A stretch of DNA of 64,000 bases from Macrotis lagotis. Its lineage: Eukaryota; Chordata; Mammalia; Peramelemorphia; Peramelidae. The notes below the pieces were generated by a model. The model saw nothing but the letters and a program-made list of their open reading frames with translations, searched no databases and had not been told where the DNA came from. Position 1 is the first letter of the stretch, and every line of letters starts with the position of its first letter. Positions 33,911 through 42,490 of the stretch are shown in pieces. The position numbers and the translations under genes were made by a program. The stretch is taken from assembly GCF_037893015.1 (NCBI RefSeq), contig NC_133666.1:565096602-565160601 (forward strand), read 5' to 3'.

Positions 33911-34634
33911 ATATTTACTATTTAACATAAATATTTAGTTTTATATGTTTACACACATGGGTATATGCTGTTAGAGAAATTCACAATTTTGAAAACTTAT
34001 TCTTTGGATCATTTTAGATAATAGATAAGATATGGATTGAAACTGTAATTTTACTGGTATAGGAAATTCAAGAAATATTCTATTTTAATACTAATTTCTT
34101 AACTTCTGTGCAACTCAAAGTATGAGAGTTGTATAGCACTATCCTCTACACAACCCTTCAAAGTCAAACTAACATCCTGGTGACAAATTCCTAAAAGCAT
34201 GGTTCTCAAGTGTAATAAATTATGATTCTATGTCAACCTCCACTCAGTAAGAAAAAAACAATGCTTTGGATAAAAAATCTTTTATCAATCCCCAATGGCC
34301 CATATTGTGTTATTTTAACAAAAAAAATAGTTCTCTGTATTTCTTTCTCACATTTCAATGTCCATCTCCAAACATTTTACTGAAAAAAAAAACGCCTTCA
34401 CAGTGGTATTTTTGAAGTGATTTAATGCACAAAAGAACATCCCAAAAACAGAACAATTATTAGTCTCATTAACAATGAAGCACTGCCAAGTTTATGGGTG
34501 TTTCCTCCCCTACCACTAAACAGGAACATACACTAAATAAATGTGAAAGGAAGTGAGGACCTTAGGATTTGAGGAATATCCTAAAGTTTTATACAACATT
34601 CATATATGGCTTATCTCACAGCAATAATATTCTG
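33911..34634. other. Immediately downstream of RSPO2, nothing recognised
   Basis: Repeat-free AT-rich DNA just past the predicted cleavage site. If the real poly(A) site is further left, part of this is 3' UTR. Confidence 0.45.
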
Positions 34635-34658
34635 TGATACTTAAGGATGGATATTATA

Positions 34659-34664
34659 TTTATT
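34659..34664 (-). promoter_or_regulatory. RSPO2: Predicted distal poly(A) signal of RSPO2
   Basis: AATAAA on the minus strand. About 35 nt further on is TGCTGTGAG, a modest GU-bearing stretch, so cleavage is expected near 34630-34645. It would give a 3' UTR of about 1.73 kb. Confidence 0.55.
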
Positions 34665-36154
34665 CTTATCCTATCGGTAAGGTGTTATTTCAGAGTTATT
34701 CGATATATAACAGAAACAACAACAACAACAAAAACCCCACATTGAATAGTTTGTAAATTCTAAAGAGGTAGTTTTGCCAATACAAAGGTGAGGGTCTGGG
34801 GAGAGAACAGCGGTGCCCTTCTTTAGGTTTTCTTCAATATTTGCAAATGTTCCATTTATGTTCTGATCTTCTACTTCAGGTTAGGATGGGGGGACGCTAT
34901 TATTTCTAAAGTCTGAACAAAAAAAAAAAATCCACAACCAACTGAGCATTCAATTACCTTAACAATAATAGCTCAGAGATTCTCCTGATAAGAGTTTCTC
35001 TGAGTTCCAGGTTTGAAATGACACATTCAGCTTCCCCAAAACTTGCTAGGATTTGCGACCTGACCAGCAGGGTCAACACTTAGATAGCCATTGTCCCCAA
35101 ATTTCACTGGTGGTCTGAGGATGATAACTTTAAAGGCCTGTTTTGGTGACTTGAGTTAACCATAAAAGTACCTTGTTGCAGGCCTAAGATTATTTCTGCA
35201 AGGAAAGGAAAAAAAGGAAGGAATTAAGAAAGAAAAAAGTGTTTCCCCATTCCCCCACCTGTCTTTATCTGTGAAGTTGCATGTTTGGAAATTGGAGCTA
35301 GTGCATGCAGTTTCCTATGCTTCAATTGCATTTCATAAAGAAGTCATAACAGCCTTAAAACGTGAAAAGAGGTTCCTTAAGGGGAAAAATAACTCTGGGT
35401 TTTTCGCCTGTGATTGCCAGATGCCTGAGCACTATTTAATGGGCACAAGCTGAAAATCCTTGATACTGGTCATTTGACAACACACCAGTTGATCCTAGCC
35501 TTCTGATGAGAAATAAGACCCCGAAACTGTTTCAAGGAGCAACAAAACATAGAAAGGGGAAGAAAAAGAAAGTACTTGTTAGAGAATGCATATAGAAATC
35601 AGTAGGAATGAAATGACAGAACATTAAGCAGGTATATTTTGTTACACATAAGAAAGCATAAATATACAGTAATTAAGTAGATATTAGACTCAGCATAATA
35701 TGTACACATCTGAACGCCCCAAAACCAGGCAGGAATTCCTGGAGCTTATCATCAGCTTAAAGCAGCAGTTCTACTACACAAGGTGTTTCAAGGTAACAGA
35801 TGCTGAGAACAACATAGGTTAACACTAAGTAGATATTCATATACATTTACCTCTGGAAAATGCACAAGATGCAAAAAAACAAAGGTCATAAATGAAATAG
35901 CACTTCTACCTCCAAGTATCTTCTTTCACATAAATATGCACAAGTTCATTGTCTGTCTAGGTGTGGGTCGGTGCTCCGCAGCCCACTGCCCTGGGGACTT
36001 AACTTCCATGCTGCCTGGCCCCGGGCTGGCGCCCTCCAGACACGGAATGAGTGAGAGCGTCTTCACATCTGGCTTCTCCTGCACCTGCTCTCACTACGCA
36101 CCTCAGTGTGCTCCTGTCTCCGCAGGCTCCCACTTCAAATTAAAGTATAAATAA

Positions 36155-36176
36155 CACCCCCACCCCACCCCCACCT
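36155..36176 (-). promoter_or_regulatory. G-rich run in RSPO2 3' UTR, candidate RNA G-quadruplex
   Basis: In the mRNA sense the sequence contains G2, G5, G4 and G5 runs separated by single T. This can form a compact two-tier quadruplex, or a three-tier one if a long run is shared. It lies about 200 nt after the stop codon. Confidence 0.45.
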
Positions 36177-36369
36177 CTCCAAACTTGTGGGTTTCTCTCA
36201 TTTTCACAGGTTTCTTGCAACCAATACTGTCAAAGCAACAGAAAGGCGGTGCCCCGGTGCGCAGGAGCTGAGCGGAGAGAGTGGCTTTGTGCATTTCTGC
36301 AAAACAAAACTAAACAAAACAAAAACCCACCAAAAATAAAAGAGAAAAGAAAAATAAAAACTGTTCTTT

Positions 36370-36375
36370 TTTATT
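36370..36375 (-). promoter_or_regulatory. RSPO2: AATAAA hexamer overlapping the RSPO2 stop codon
   Basis: The last codons read CAA TAA AAA, so the TAA stop sits inside an AATAAA hexamer. About 25-70 nt downstream in the mRNA sense (36345-36300) is a strongly U/GU-rich stretch (GGTGGGTTTTTGTTTTG). This is the arrangement of a usable proximal poly(A) site, but usage is unproven. Confidence 0.4.
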
Positions 36376-36486
36376 GGTTTGCTCTGTCTGTGGCAAGGAA
36401 GACGCTGTGTTGCTCCTGCACTCTTTCTATTAACTTCCTTTTCTTCTTCTTGTTCTTCTTGTCCTTCGTCTTTGGAGTTCTCTTCC
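36371..36486 (-). CDS. RSPO2: R-spondin 2, last coding exon (C-terminal basic tail)
   Basis: RSPO2 is a secreted agonist that strengthens Wnt/beta-catenin signalling through LGR4/5/6 and the ZNRF3/RNF43 ubiquitin ligases. Its basic C-terminal tail binds heparan sulfate proteoglycans. The exon encodes 37 residues and a stop (TAA at 36373-36371). It begins KRTPKTKDKK, continues with a lysine/arginine-rich run and ends HSVFLATDRANQ. Against the human tail (residues 207-243, recalled) I count four changes: A to T, E to D, R to K and A to V. The first two exon bases (36486-36485) complete a split glycine codon, so the intron is phase 1, as expected for the ...CPGG-KRTP... junction. Upstream exons (signal peptide, two furin-like repeats, TSP1) lie beyond the right edge. 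The open frame continuing past the acceptor to 36637 is intronic. Confidence 0.95.
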
Positions 36487-36530
36487 CTAGAGGAGATGGG
36501 AGGATGGAGGATGGGGGGGGGGGGGAAGAT
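36487..36530 (-). promoter_or_regulatory. RSPO2: 3' splice acceptor of RSPO2 terminal intron
   Basis: On the minus strand a C-rich pyrimidine tract leads into CATCTCCTCTAG, with the AG at 36488-36487. The tract contains 13 consecutive C (plus-strand G at 36513-36525). The exon frame and phase agree with this AG. Confidence 0.9.
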
Positions 36531-37106
36531 GGGGAGGAGAGAGAGAAAGAAGATGAAGAGATAAAGTTAGAGAAGGCTTTCTCACAGAAATCCAAACAAT
36601 TTAGAGTTTTGCACAACGTCCATCTGGAAAGCATCACCTATAGAGGAAAAACAGCTGGGGAGAGAAAATTGTTCACATTAAGCAGTGTAATAATAATTTG
36701 TAAAATTGAATGTCCTGTCTAGAACAGATGAATGTCTTTTTATTCAAGGGAAATGATAAAATAAAAATTTCTTATTGGTCATTCAGTTTTGAAAATATCA
36801 TTATGCCATACACACAAAAATTCTATGTCTTAATTTTTTTCCCCAAGTCAGATCTGTGATTTAAATAATTCATTTCATTGGAGGGAAGTCTCAGGGAGAA
36901 AATTCTCTCCACTATTTCCCATTGGTACCTACTCTCCAAATTACTTTTAGAGAGCTACCTGAGATATTGTCTAGGGTTACACTCTTTATATGGCAGAGGA
37001 AGCAGTTGAACTCTGCCTGATTCTGAGGACAGTAAAATATGTATTTAACCTTCTCCCAACCTCCCCACCCCCCACCAGCTTTAGCATTACAGTCCTCCAA
37101 TCATGT
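36531..37106. other. RSPO2 intron next to the terminal exon, no repeats seen
   Basis: Repeat-free. It probably holds the branch point and splicing signals close to the acceptor. A plus-strand open frame at 36249-36722 runs antisense across the exon and is chance. Confidence 0.5.
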
Positions 37107-37122
37107 CCATGGTTTTATTCTT

Positions 37123-37248
37123 TTTTTTTGCAAGGTAAACGGGGTTAAGTGGCTTGCCCAAGGCCACACAGCTAGGTAGACCGGATTTGAACCCAGGTAC
37201 TCCTGACTTCAAGGCCGGTGCTTTATCCACTACGCCACCTAGCCGCCC
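37123..37248 (-). mobile_element. WSINE1-like SINE, young, internally deleted, in RSPO2 intron
   Basis: A perfect 16-bp duplication CCATGGTTTTATTCTT at 37107-37122 and 37249-37264. Compared with the other copies it lacks 16 nt (ATTATTAAGTGTCTGA) between AGGTA and GACCGG. It is in the same orientation as RSPO2. Confidence 0.96.
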
Positions 37249-37264
37249 CCATGGTTTTATTCTT

Positions 37265-37880
37265 GATCCATACTTCAATTAAAAAAAAGGATGACAAGCA
37301 AATATTTTATAAGTTCACAGCCTTCTTCCTCCCTCAAATCCAAACAAGAAAATGATTAGATAGGTATATAGGTCATTTCTTTTGATGATGACAATGACGA
37401 TGATGTAAAAAAAGTGTTGAGTTCTGATTTCACTTCTGGCCCAAGTTTTCTGTGATATTTTGGAAAAGTAATTTTATACACAATCCAAAGAGACTTCAGT
37501 ATTTTGATCTTGAATACCAAAATGTTAACGTTCTTTTCTTTTAAATATGTAAGTGCTTAGGCTGCTTTAACACGAGAGATATCACATTGCAAAGCATCAT
37601 CAAGAAGATAGCAGGAAGTCAACTAGTCATGAACTAATTTCAGGTTACTTAAGAACTTGGAATTACAGAAGGGAAAAACATTCCCTCTCAATGAGATATG
37701 GCATAAAGTTAAGTAGTTGCTCTGACAATTAATTTATTATTTGGTGACAAATAAAGGAATTACACTCAGCAAGGGATGAACAAAAATAAATAAATAATTT
37801 GAATAAAAGGAATAAAGTTCAATAACCTTGAGTTCTGGAGTCTTGACACAAATTCCATTCATAAACAAAAAGCTGAAAGC
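37265..37880. other. RSPO2 intron, mostly unrecognised
   Basis: A weak MIR-like stretch (CACTTCTGGCCCAAGTTTTC) near 37430. Otherwise nothing. Confidence 0.35.
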
Positions 37881-37884
37881 AAGC

Positions 37885-38010
37885 CTGGGACTATCTTTGA
37901 CAAAGTAATAGTAGTCACTTACTCAGAGTCAAACAGCTGTTAAGTGTCTGCAGCTAGAATTGAACTCAGGTTTTACTGATCCTAAGCCCATCCTATCCAT
38001 TGAGGGGGAC
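37885..38010 (-). repeat. MIR-type remnant
   Basis: CAGAGTCAAACAGCTGTTAAG, TTGAACTCAGGTTTTACTG, CATCCTATCCATTGAG. Confidence 0.65.
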
Positions 38011-38038
38011 AGAGGAGGAAAAAAAAGAAAGAGAGGGG

Positions 38039-38042
<4 letters not shown>

Positions 38043-38126
<84 letters not shown>

Positions 38127-38160
38127 GTGTATATATATAGAGAGAGGGGGGGGAGGGAAG
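38043..38160. repeat. Compound (AT)n-(AC)n microsatellite
   Basis: About 21 AT units (38043-38084) are followed by about 18 AC units (to 38120), then short AT/GT, (GA)n and a G8 run. Open frames over this tract are artefacts. Confidence 0.95.
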
Positions 38161-38189
38161 GAGAAGAAATACAAGACTAGCAAATTGAT

Positions 38190-38410
38190 AATTCTGCTCT
38201 ACCCTTATACTCTGATCGGATCACATTCTGGAGTATTGTGATCAATTTGGGGTATATTTTGAGAAAGACATTGCTAAGCTAGCAAGAATACCCAGAGGAA
38301 GGCAACCATAGTAATGAGCCTTGAAATTCTGCAACTTTAAACTCAGTAAGAACTGGCAATTGGAAATGTTTAGTTTAAATAGAAATATTTAATAGGTCCT
38401 TAATAAGCAA
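38190..38410 (+). repeat. L3/CR1 LINE fragment
   Basis: GGATCACATTCTGGAGTATT, GATCAATTTGGGGTATATTT, CAGAGGAAGGCAACCATAG. Confidence 0.75.
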
Positions 38411-39834
38411 CTTCAGTACTTAAAGGTTTTTCACATGAAAGAAAGATTTGTCTGCCTCTCCTTGCCCCTAGAGGAAAGAACCAAGAGGAATGAATTAGAG
38501 ATAAAGTCAGAGGGAATTGGGAGGGTTTGCAAAGGCAAATTTAGCTTAATATAAATAACCACTCTTCTCCCTTCCCTAATATTTTTTACTCTAAGTGCCC
38601 AATTAGCTGCTTTAAATTCTGAATATTTTGAAGATAATAATTTTCTCCAAACCATGGAGAAACTTATGTATTACATTTTATATTATGTATTACATTTTTA
38701 GTACTCAGTCATAAGATACAATTTTTATAACAAACTTTCAAAAATAAATTAGTTAAAACTCTAAGCAATATTCCCCTATGTACTTTAAGCTTTCTTCCTT
38801 ACAACTATATAGATATGCATGATTTATAAATGAAGAACTCAGTGGGGAGGAGAGGCCATTTATAAGGAGCATGAATAGGGAACACACGTGACTAGAATAC
38901 CTACATGCAGGTACTATATATTAGCAGAGCATGTATGAAAGGACAACTTATCCCTCTGCTGCTGCAAAGCTGCTCTGTACCAACAGCCCTTTTAAGTTTT
39001 ACTTTCTACTTCTCTTAAGTTGGTGGTCAACTCTGGCTCTTTTCAGAGTTACTTAATATTTTGTACAAAACTCAGGGATGCTATGTTTTGGTTACAACTC
39101 TTTGACCCTGTTTTTAGTCACATTCACCATTTCCTAGGGCTGGTTGGCAAGTACTGTGGTCTAAGGGACTCTTTCATCTGACTCTGTCGGCATGCTCCTT
39201 TAGCTACCCTCTTTAGAAGAGGTTCCCTTCATTGTTGCTGGAAATTGTCCTCCATTTATCAGAGAGGATGGGCTTAGGAAATCATTCCCTACAGGGAGGA
39301 ATTGCACATTAACAGCATTCCTTAATCAATCTTCTCAGCTAACACCAATAAAATTCACTTCAGAATTCTTAGCCAACAGGTGAGAAGCTCTCTATAAGTC
39401 TTCTCAAACCTTAAGAAGCTTTCTTAAATCAGTGGCTAGGAGGATCTCTTCTTCTCAGCCAGGCTGCTCAAGGAAAATACAGAAGCCTAAAAGTGAGGTT
39501 AGTTTTGCTTTGGGGCCTTTTCTTAGATACTTTGTTTAACTATTCTTCTTCTTCTTTTTTTTTTTGTGCTATGTTTTATTCTTCTTGACCTGCAGCTCTT
39601 AAATTCTTTAAGTGAACTTTACTATTATTAACAGGAGAGTAGTTTTAGGATTTCTTATACCCTCTAGTTGAGTCTAATCTCCCCAGGAATCGAAGAAAAG
39701 GCATTAAATCCTTGATGAAAACACAACATATATGCAACATTTTCATTAGCTATTTCTGGATTCCTAGAGCTTTCATTTCTGATCTGTGCCTACTAGATTC
39801 TCAAGCTTTCTCAGTTAAAATCTCACCAGTTGCA
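38411..39834. other. RSPO2 intron, repeat-poor 1.4 kb block
   Basis: No repeat family recognised. The minus-strand frame at 38431-38655 shows no known domain. Confidence 0.4.
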
Positions 39835-40000
39835 AGAAACTTTCCCTAATCTTCTTTAACTTCAATACTTCTTTCCTCTTTGATTATTTCAAATTATCTT
39901 GTATATTTGTCTACACATTGGTTGTCTACATGGCATGTTGTGTCCCTCAGGAGACTGGGAGCTCTTTTGGTAGCTCTAGGATTTAATAGAGTACCAGATG
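39835..40000 (+). repeat. L2 3' end fragment
   Basis: CAAGAAACTTTCCCTAATC, then CTCAGGAGACTGGGAGCTC and GTACCAGATGCAAAGG. Confidence 0.6.
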
Positions 40001-40004
40001 CAAA

Positions 40005-40105
40005 GGAAGCTCTTTGTCTTTCATTCTCAAAGAAGACCATGACATTGGGAAGGTTGACAGCATGAAATGTGTGTGAATTGGATCTTTGAGTGGGATAAAA
40101 AGAAT
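40005..40105 (-). repeat. MAR4-like/RTE tail fragment
   Basis: TTCTCAAAGAAGACCATGAC then GTGTGAATTGGATCTTTGAG. Confidence 0.75.
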
Positions 40106-40329
40106 AAACAAAATCAACAAAATTAACACCTTTTAAAAACTGATTCCAGAAGCTTCTCTGTTCTATTCAGTACTGCCAGCCACTAAAGAACTCTAAAGCC
40201 TGAGTAGGTGAAAAATAGTCATTGTTATTTTGGCTAGAGATTTCTGAGATCTTTCTCCCAATTTCTTCTGCAATATTCCACCTCTGGCATATTTCTCTAC
40301 ATAAGCAGAAATTTCCTCTAAAAGTAGAA

Positions 40330-41165
40330 CTCACCCAAGTCATGGAATCATGAATTTAAGAGTTGTTAAAAGGACCTCATTGGTCATCTAGTTCAACTTA
40401 TGTTGTTCAGTTCTTTCAGTCGTATTTGACACTTTGTTACCCCATTTGGGATTTACCTGACAAAGAATCTGGAGGGGTTTATTATTTCCTTCTCCAGTGA
40501 AAAACCAAACCAGTGAAAGTCACTCAAACCATTGAAAAAAGAAAGACTGATTTGAGTGACTTGCCCAGAGTCACACACAGCTACCATCTAAGATCATATT
40601 TGAATTCAGGAGAATGAGTTCATGACTTCCAAGCTCAGCACGCTGTCCACACTATACCCTAACTTTGTCCAGCTTACAAACAAAACAAAGCCTCAGGATC
40701 ACATACTCAACAAGTAATTATCCAGTTTCTGCTTGAGGACATCCCAGAAAGTGGAACTTCAAAAGCAGACTTTTTGCTCTTTCTAAATGTTAGAAAAACC
40801 TTTCTTATATCAAGACTAAATTGGCTTCTTTGAAACTTTTATCTATTGTTTTTGGTTGTGCTCTCTGATGTCAAACATAAAAAAAGTCTAATCATTTTCC
40901 TTCACTCCTTATCACTTTCTATGATGGGTCTTCATATACTTGAAGATAGTTATTTCCCCTTGAGACTTCATCAGCTAAATATTCCTAGTTTCTTCAACAA
41001 ATATAACAAAGTCCTTTATTATCTGCCTCCTTTGGAAGATAAACTTAATGGTTTATCAATATTCTTCTCAAACACTGGTGCCTAGAAACAAACACAATAC
41101 TCCTCATGAGGTCTGACATTGGAAAAATATAGTGGAATTATCACCACTTTATTCTTGGCAACTAT
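40330..41165 (-). repeat. L3/CR1 LINE, split by Mar-1
   Basis: 3' end at left (GGACCTCATTGGTCATCTAG). After the SINE: GTTTCTGCTTGAGGACATC, CTTTCTTATATCAAGACTAA, ATACTTGAAGATAGTTAT, CTCATGAGGTCTGACATTG. Confidence 0.88.
40393..40660 (-). mobile_element. Mar-1-like CORE-SINE inside L3
   Basis: TTGTTCAGTTCTTTCAGTCG, TTGTTACCCCATTTGGGATT, GAGTGACTTGCCCAGAGTC. Confidence 0.88.
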
Positions 41166-41171
41166 GACTCG

Positions 41172-41193
41172 TCATCATCATCATCATCATCAT
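41172..41193. repeat. (TCA)n microsatellite
   Basis: Seven TCA units, then ATGATAATAACGAAG. Confidence 0.9.
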
Positions 41194-41230
41194 GATAATA
41201 ACGAAGATAATGATTGTCATAACTAGCGGA

Positions 41231-41530
41231 GGGGGCAGCCAGATTGCACAGTGGGTAGACCACTGGTCTTGAAGTCAGGAAGGACTTTGTTCAAATCTGT
41301 TCTCAGATACTTACTAACTGTGTGACTTTAAGCAAGTCACTTAACCATAACTGCCTCACTTCCACTTGCTATCCCCAGTATCCTGATTGATATCTGTCTC
41401 TGGAGGGAAAAGTGAGACTGGTGACTTAGAACAGCACCTCCTCCCTCAAATTCAATTCATATGCATGTCATGGTATCACCTCCCTGATAGCATGATCTTC
41501 TTTGAGAACCAAGGACAAACAACATCAGCA
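41231..41530 (+). mobile_element. MAR4-like composite SINE
   Basis: GGGGGCAGCCAGATTGCACA, ACTAACTGTGTGACTTTAAG, AAAGTGAGACTGGTGACTTA, GATCTTCTTTGAGAACCAAG. Head and tail are both present. Confidence 0.85.
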
Positions 41531-41539
41531 GCATTCATG

Positions 41540-41766
41540 TAGCACTATATATTTAATATTTATAAAAATGCTTTATAAAAGTTACTTTATTTGATTCTAA
41601 TGACACTGTGAGATTTCTTCCTTTTAGATATGAGGAAATGGAGATTGAGAGAGATTAAGTAACTTCCCTGGGTTCACAAAGCTAACCTAGGTCTGAGACA
41701 GGATGTTCAGTTTTCATTACTCTCGAGTCAAAACAGTTTTTGCATTGTGTGCCCTAGCTGCCTCTT
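41540..41766 (-). repeat. MIR copy
   Basis: ATAAAAATGCTTTATAAAAG, TATGAGGAAATGGAGATTGA, TGTGCCCTAGCTGCCTC. Confidence 0.8.
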
Positions 41767-41794
41767 AGGCCAGGTAGGTTTCACAGAAGGTAGA

Positions 41795-41940
41795 CATCTT
41801 TGCTCCTTAGAGATCTTCAAATATAGACTAAAAGATCACTTATTTGATGTATTACAATTTGTTCAAGGACAGGGTGAACTGGATGATTCCCATAGACCTT
41901 TCTAATGCAAAGGTACTGTCATTCTAAGATCTTTAAGTAA
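41795..41940 (+). repeat. L3/CR1 3' fragment
   Basis: TCAAATATAGACTAAAAGATC, GGTGAACTGGATGATTCCC, ACTGTCATTCTAAGATC. Confidence 0.65.
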
Positions 41941-42079
41941 GTTAACCTGTTTAGAAACATGGCTAACAAATTCAATGTAGATAATTAGGAAATTCTGAAA
42001 AGCATGTTATGCAGACAACCTAAGTGGTTAAATCTTATTTCGTCTCTTATAAAATAAATTAGGGAATAGTAACATATAT

Positions 42080-42164
42080 TCAATAAGACTACCATGGGTG
42101 AAGTAATATGCTAAGTGTAAGGGATGAAAAAACAAAAATATCCTCAAGGAGCTTACAGCTATTT
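42080..42164 (-). repeat. L2 fragment
   Basis: GCTAAGTGTAAGGGATGAAA, CCTCAAGGAGCTTACAGC. The next SINE cuts it off. Confidence 0.6.
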
Positions 42165-42302
42165 GTTTACTTTTGGTTTTGCTAGGCAATGGGGTTAAGT
42201 TACACATCTAGGTAATTATTAAGTGACTAAATGTAGATTTGAACTCAGGTCCTCCTGACTACAGGGCCAGTGCTCTATCCACTGAACCACCTAGCTGCCC
42301 CA
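42165..42302 (-). mobile_element. WSINE1-like SINE, older
   Basis: GGCAATGGGGTTAAGTTACA (internal loss), TCTATCCACTGAACCACC, TAGCTGCCCC. AGGAGC recurs on both sides, a decayed target duplication. Confidence 0.88.
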
Positions 42303-42314
42303 GGAGCATGCATT

Positions 42315-42490
42315 CTAAGAGCATCCTAATAATCAGGAGACACAAGGTCTAGGAAGACTCTAATTAGGTGTATGGTCTTGGGCAAGTCACTTTACATCCA
42401 TGGCCCCCAATTTATTAGCTTATAAAATGGATTAAAAATCTAAATGGCCTATCAAGTTCCCATTCACCTCTACAAGATCATTTACTTCTA
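42315..42490 (+). repeat. MIR-type remnant
   Basis: GGTCTTGGGCAAGTCACTTT, TTATAAAATGGATTAAAAAT. Confidence 0.65.

Larger units (their letters stand above)
34635..36370 (-). other. RSPO2: RSPO2 3' untranslated region (predicted extent)
   Basis: About 1.7 kb without any recognised transposon lies directly after the stop codon. This is a clear contrast with the repeat-dense flanks. The part nearest the stop (about 35950-36300) is CpG- and GC-rich compared with the rest of the window. The distal part is AT-rich. The left end is inferred from the AATAAA on the minus strand at 34664-34659. I found no other AATAAA on that strand between there and the hexamer that overlaps the stop codon, though an ATTAAA occurs at 35440-35435. 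It is known that an insertion in the canine RSPO2 3' UTR underlies the furnishings coat trait, so this UTR matters for dosage. The exact cleavage site is not proven. Confidence 0.75.

Noticed and set aside
36249..36722. 157-codon plus-strand open frame across the RSPO2 exon
   Set aside because: It is antisense to a well-supported exon. Its composition follows the poly-lysine codons and homopolymers, and no domain is visible.
37929..38241. Open frames on both strands near 38 kb
   Set aside because: They are translations of the (AT)n(AC)n microsatellite (IYIYIY/HTHTHT, VCVCVC).
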